From Arthrobacter methylotrophus (lineage in GTDB: Bacteria; Actinomycetota; Actinomycetes; Actinomycetales; Micrococcaceae): 64,000 nt of DNA. Below, piece after piece: positions 60,998 to 64,000 of this stretch. The position numbers and the translations under genes were made by a program. The notes under the pieces are model-generated. The model searched no databases. It was not told the origin of the DNA and saw only the letters and a list, made by a program, of their open reading frames with translations. Position 1 is the first letter of the stretch. Every line of letters starts with the position of its first letter. The stretch covers positions 2,046,001 to 2,110,000 of the forward strand of contig NZ_BAABED010000001.1 of NCBI RefSeq assembly GCF_039539965.1, read 5' to 3'.

Positions 60998-61612
60998 ATG
61001 TCCTCCCTGCGAGAAGCCCAGAAGCAGCTGACGCGCGACACCATCGTGGAACGTGCGCTTGAGCTCTTCACGAAGAAGGGTTACGGCGCGACGACCATCG
61101 ATGAGATCGCCGCGGCGGCCGGTACCACCCGGGTGACCTTCTATGCCTACTACCCTTCACGCAGCGACTTGATGAAGGACTTCATGGCGCGCGTCAATGC
61201 CGTCCTCGACCGTGCGGACGGCCCTGATCGTATGTCGACCGCCCCCGATCTCGTCGAGGTGGTGCGCGTCGGCGAGCTCGAGGGCATCCTTGCGTGGCTC
61301 GAGTCGCGCGCCGCGCTATGGCCGGTCTTCCGTCCGTACCTTGACGTGCTTGACGAAGCCGCCGCAGTCGATCGTGAGGTTCGGGACTTGGTGGAAGGGT
61401 GGCATGAGGAGGTCATTTCCGACATCGTCCGCGGCCTACAACTCGCCGGACGTTTCTCTGAGGAGACGCACCGCATCCGCGGAACACTCGCCTTCACGCA
61501 GCTCGACTTTGTCGCCACACTGTGGACACGACGCAAGCTCGAACCAAATCGCGACCATGCCCTCGAGGTGCTCGCCGACAGTTGGTATCACCTTCTCTGC
61601 GACGAAGGCTAG
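60998..61612 (+). CDS. TetR/AcrR family transcriptional regulator
   Basis: A 204-residue repressor. N-terminal helix-turn-helix: TIVERALELFTKKGYGATTI then DEIAAAAGTTRVTFYAYYPS. The C-terminal ligand-binding helices are variable. It is the last gene of the plus-strand arm, and three matching palindromes stand before it and over both divergent promoters. Most simply it represses the whole cluster until a pathway compound binds. Confidence 0.92.
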   Translation: MSSLREAQKQLTRDTIVERALELFTKKGYGATTIDEIAAAAGTTRVTFYAYYPSRSDLMKDFMARVNAVLDRADGPDRMSTAPDLVEVVRVGELEGILAWLESRAALWPVFRPYLDVLDEAAAVDREVRDLVEGWHEEVISDIVRGLQLAGRFSEETHRIRGTLAFTQLDFVATLWTRRKLEPNRDHALEVLADSWYHLLCDEG

Positions 61613-61650
61613 GACAGGCTGCCGCCCGGTGCGGCGGTCCGTGTGCTTGC

Positions 61651-62622
61651 CTAGATCCAGTCCCGTTTCTTGAAACCGAGATACAGGAATATCGATCCAC
61701 CCGCCATGAGCGCGCTGGACATCCACAGTCCTGCATCGTTTTGGAAGCCGAAGAACGGCACATTCTGCCCGAAGAAGCCGGTGATGGCCGTGGGAACTGC
61801 GATGATCGCGGCCCAGCTGGTGACTTTCTTCATGACCAGGTTCATCTGGTTTCCCTGGATGCTGATGTGGGTCTCCAAGATAGTGGTGACCAGATCACGG
61901 AGCGATTCCGTCCATTCGGTGGCGCGCAGGACATGGTCGTAGACGTCCTGGAGGAAGGGCTGCATCGCGGGGCTGCAACCGATCAGGTCATCCCTCCGGA
62001 GGAGTGTGTTGAGGACTTCGCGCATGGGGAGGATGATCCGGCGCAGTTTGACGAGATTCTTGCGGAGCTCGAACGTTTTCCGCTGCAGCTCGTGGTCGGG
62101 GGAGTGGTCTTCGAAAAGCGACTCTTCGAGGGCGTCGATGTATCCATCGAGTTCCTGGACGGCATCGAAGTGGCCGTCGACGATCATGTCCAGGAGTCCC
62201 CAGAAGAGGAACGGTACCCCATGAGTGGTCAGGTCCGTCTCCGCGTCCCAGTAGGCCATGAGCCTTTCGGTGTCGAACTCGGGTCCGTGCACGGTTACCA
62301 GGGCCTTGTGGGTCACGAAAGCCGAGATCTCGGCGACGGCGAGCTCGCTGCTGCCCGGCTGTAGCTTGGCTTGATAGGCCGCCAGGAACAAATGGTTCGG
62401 GTACCGATCGAGCTTTGGCCGCTGAAAGTCATGGACCGCGTCCTCCACGGCCAGGCGATGCAGGCCAAACACCGTTTCGACGCCGAGCAGGTCATCCGCC
62501 GTCGGGTTCGTGTAGTCGATCCACAGCACGACGTCGTCCTGGTGCGCCAGCGCCTCGATTTCAGGAGCGGTGACGTCATCACGTTCGAGTTTGCCCTCGC
62601 GGTATAGCCGTATAAATACCAT
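61651..62622 (-). CDS. CorA-like divalent cation transporter
   Basis: A 323-residue CorA/ZntB-superfamily protein: a cytoplasmic alpha/beta domain, a long coiled helix (LQRKTFELRKNLVKLRRIIL) and two C-terminal membrane helices. The pore motif reads GFFGQNVPFFG, with Gln in place of Met in the usual GMN, a variant seen in an actinobacterial subgroup. Probably transports Mg2+ or another divalent metal. The start is uncertain: ATG at 62622 fits relatives (MVFIRLYREGKLERD); 62631 and 62652 are also possible. Confidence 0.85.
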   Translation of the reverse strand: MVFIRLYREGKLERDDVTAPEIEALAHQDDVVLWIDYTNPTADDLLGVETVFGLHRLAVEDAVHDFQRPKLDRYPNHLFLAAYQAKLQPGSSELAVAEISAFVTHKALVTVHGPEFDTERLMAYWDAETDLTTHGVPFLFWGLLDMIVDGHFDAVQELDGYIDALEESLFEDHSPDHELQRKTFELRKNLVKLRRIILPMREVLNTLLRRDDLIGCSPAMQPFLQDVYDHVLRATEWTESLRDLVTTILETHISIQGNQMNLVMKKVTSWAAIIAVPTAITGFFGQNVPFFGFQNDAGLWMSSALMAGGSIFLYLGFKKRDWI

Positions 62623-62695
62623 CCGCACCATGCTACGGGACCGTTGACACACCTCAGGACCTTGAGGAGACGTCGATGTTCAGCCGGGAAACAGC

Positions 62696-63280
62696 TCAGC
62701 CCGGGATATCGGCCGTGACTCGCTCACCGTTGAAATACTCGAGCTCCCAGCCGTCGATGGAATGGTGGTGGGCCAAGTTGAGCACGGCGTTGTCGATGCT
62801 TTGCAGGGTGCGGCCAATGGCACGGCTGAGGCTCAGCCGGATGAGCGTGCCGTGGGCCACCACTAGAACACGGTGGCCGGCGAACTCCTCGGCCAAGGCA
62901 TGCAACGCACCCAAACCGCGGCTTGCCGCGTCGTCCTCGTCTTCGGCGCCGCGGAAGCCGCCGGGGATGCGCAAGGCATCCAGCTCGGGGCCGTCCTGCA
63001 ATCCTTCTGCGTGTCCGAAGCTACGCTCGGCGAGCTCCGGCACATGCCGGGTCACCCTGAGCCCCAGCCCTCCGGCGATCAGTTTGGCGGTTTCCACGGC
63101 GCGGCTCAGCGGGGAGCAGACCACCGCGTCCCATTCGTAAGCTGAAAGGACAGCGACGGCGTCGCGCGCCTGGTTGCGCCCGACGTCGTTCAGTGGAATG
63201 TCGGTGGACCCCTGGATCCGGCGCTGCGCATTCCAATCTGTCTGGCCATGGCGGACGAGGGCGAAGGTAGTGAGGTTCAT
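62696..63280 (-). CDS. Histidine phosphatase family protein
   Basis: A 194-residue phosphoglycerate-mutase-like phosphatase. The active site is ALVRHGQTDWN, with the second His in VLVVAHGTLIRL and the acid in ELAERSFGHAEG. The substrate may be a sugar phosphate or nucleotide. ATG at 63280 overlaps the ligase stop by four bases; an earlier ATG at 63289 adds three residues. Confidence 0.88.
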   Translation of the reverse strand: MNLTTFALVRHGQTDWNAQRRIQGSTDIPLNDVGRNQARDAVAVLSAYEWDAVVCSPLSRAVETAKLIAGGLGLRVTRHVPELAERSFGHAEGLQDGPELDALRIPGGFRGAEDEDDAASRGLGALHALAEEFAGHRVLVVAHGTLIRLSLSRAIGRTLQSIDNAVLNLAHHHSIDGWELEYFNGERVTADIPG

Positions 63281-64000
63281 ACTGTCCATTCTGCCTTGGG
63301 GGCAGCCGCCGTCCGTGCGCGTAGCTCGCGCCGAAGGATCTTGCCTGACGCGGACTTGGGAATCACTTCAACGAACTCGACAGACCGGATGCGCTTGAAC
63401 GGCGCGACGCGTGCTGCAACGAATTCCATGACATCGTCGTCCCCGAGCTCGGCCGCCCCCTGCCGGACGACGAAAGCCTTCGGCACCTCTTCGCGGTCGT
63501 CCGTTCGGACTCCGATGACTGCAGCGTCCGCGATCCGTGGGTGGGTGAGGAGAAGGGCCTCGAGCTCTGCAGGGGCTATCTGGTAGCCCTTGTACTTGAT
63601 GAGTTCTTTGAGCCGATCGACGATCGTCACGACCCCGTCGGCCGTGACCGTCGCGATATCGCCTGTGCGGAGGAAGCCGTCCGGATCGATCATGGCGGCG
63701 GTCGCGTCCGGACGGTTCAGGTAGCCGAGCATGACCTGCGGTCCGCGCACCAGGAGCTGCCCGGGGGCGCTCGCCCCTTCGGCGGGAACCTCGATCTCCT
63801 CGTCGGTGGCAATGTCGAGGAGCTTGCACTGCGTGTTCGGCACGGTGTATCCGACTGAGTCGAGGGGGATGTTCCCGGAATCGTCACGCGGGATGGCATG
63901 GGACACGGGGCTCAGTTCGGTCATGCCGTAGCCCTGGAGTACCGTGCACCCGAGTCGGCTCGCGACGGCGTGCCCCAGCCCGCCGTCGAGCGGTGCCGCT
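63277..64000 (-). CDS. AMP-dependent acyl-CoA ligase, 5' end cut by window
   Basis: The C-terminal third of an ANL-family adenylating enzyme, open to the end of the window. LQGYGMTELSPVSHA is the motif of 4-coumarate/long-chain acyl-CoA ligases; GYLNRPDATAAMIDPDGFLRTGDIATVTADG and DRLKELIKYKGYQIAPAELE follow, and the catalytic Lys lies in PKSASGKILRREL. It makes an acyl-CoA from a carboxylic acid and CoA. The substrate is not clear. Confidence 0.9.
   Translation of the reverse strand, partial: AAPLDGGLGHAVASRLGCTVLQGYGMTELSPVSHAIPRDDSGNIPLDSVGYTVPNTQCKLLDIATDEEIEVPAEGASAPGQLLVRGPQVMLGYLNRPDATAAMIDPDGFLRTGDIATVTADGVVTIVDRLKELIKYKGYQIAPAELEALLLTHPRIADAAVIGVRTDDREEVPKAFVVRQGAAELGDDDVMEFVAARVAPFKRIRSVEFVEVIPKSASGKILRRELRARTAAAPKAEWTV

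Noticed and set aside
61621..61637. GC-rich hairpin between the TetR and CorA genes as a terminator
   Set aside because: The stem is only 5-6 bp and there is no T-run; too weak to call.

Overview
This is high-GC actinobacterial DNA, most likely from a soil Micrococcaceae of the Arthrobacter/Paenarthrobacter/Pseudarthrobacter type. The signs are an RbpA gene (an actinobacterial RNA polymerase-binding protein), a polyprenol-phosphomannose synthase, a cell-surface protein ending in an LAxTG-type sortase motif, and tightly packed GC-rich operons. It reads as an ordinary chromosome with a badly decayed accessory stretch in the middle. I saw no rRNA, tRNA or CRISPR array.

Region 1 (1-17.5 kb) is mostly housekeeping: a partial amidohydrolase, ppm1, rbpA, a stomatin/NfeD pair (the stomatin gene is frameshifted), an RlmA-like methyltransferase, an S9 peptidase, peptide deformylase, a three-gene type III polyketide synthase operon with the srsABC layout (phenolic lipids), an MFS exporter, a DsbA-like lipoprotein and a wecB-type epimerase. 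An IS3-family element has inserted into the loop of the hairpin terminator shared by ppm1 and rbpA.

Region 2 (17.5-30 kb) is a cell-surface region: a decayed glycosyltransferase, two paralogous ECF sigma factors that each carry a zinc-finger anti-sigma-like module (one continues through a membrane helix into an outside domain), a large repeat-domain surface protein translationally coupled to that sigma factor, a LacI regulator, a dead GH27 galactosidase, and a secreted metalloprotease with a 42-bp tandem repeat and an LAETG anchor.

Region 3 (30-43.4 kb) is a graveyard of mobile DNA: decayed tyrosine recombinases, an IS110 remnant, an integrase-core transposase remnant, an apparently orphaned leader-peptide/terminator module, a broken CsbD gene, a broken lipid kinase, and an intact IS21-family element with a 6-bp target duplication sitting in an already decayed ABC permease. 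A few sound genes survive (RibD-like reductase, HhH-GPD protein, GT51 transglycosylase).

Region 4 (43.4-49.1 kb) holds glgX and a three-gene ABC exporter.

Region 5 (49.4-61.6 kb) is the most interesting part: a divergent, apparently TetR-controlled catabolic cluster. One arm encodes three hydrolases, an FAD monooxygenase and two phosphotriesterase-family proteins; the other encodes an MFS transporter, a cytochrome P450, its ferredoxin, its ferredoxin reductase and the TetR regulator. A shared 17-bp palindrome lies over both divergent promoters and in front of the regulator. One of the two phosphotriesterase homologues has lost nearly all metal ligands and looks like a pseudoenzyme. The substrate cannot be told from sequence. 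The window closes with a CorA-like transporter, a histidine phosphatase and the end of an acyl-CoA ligase gene.
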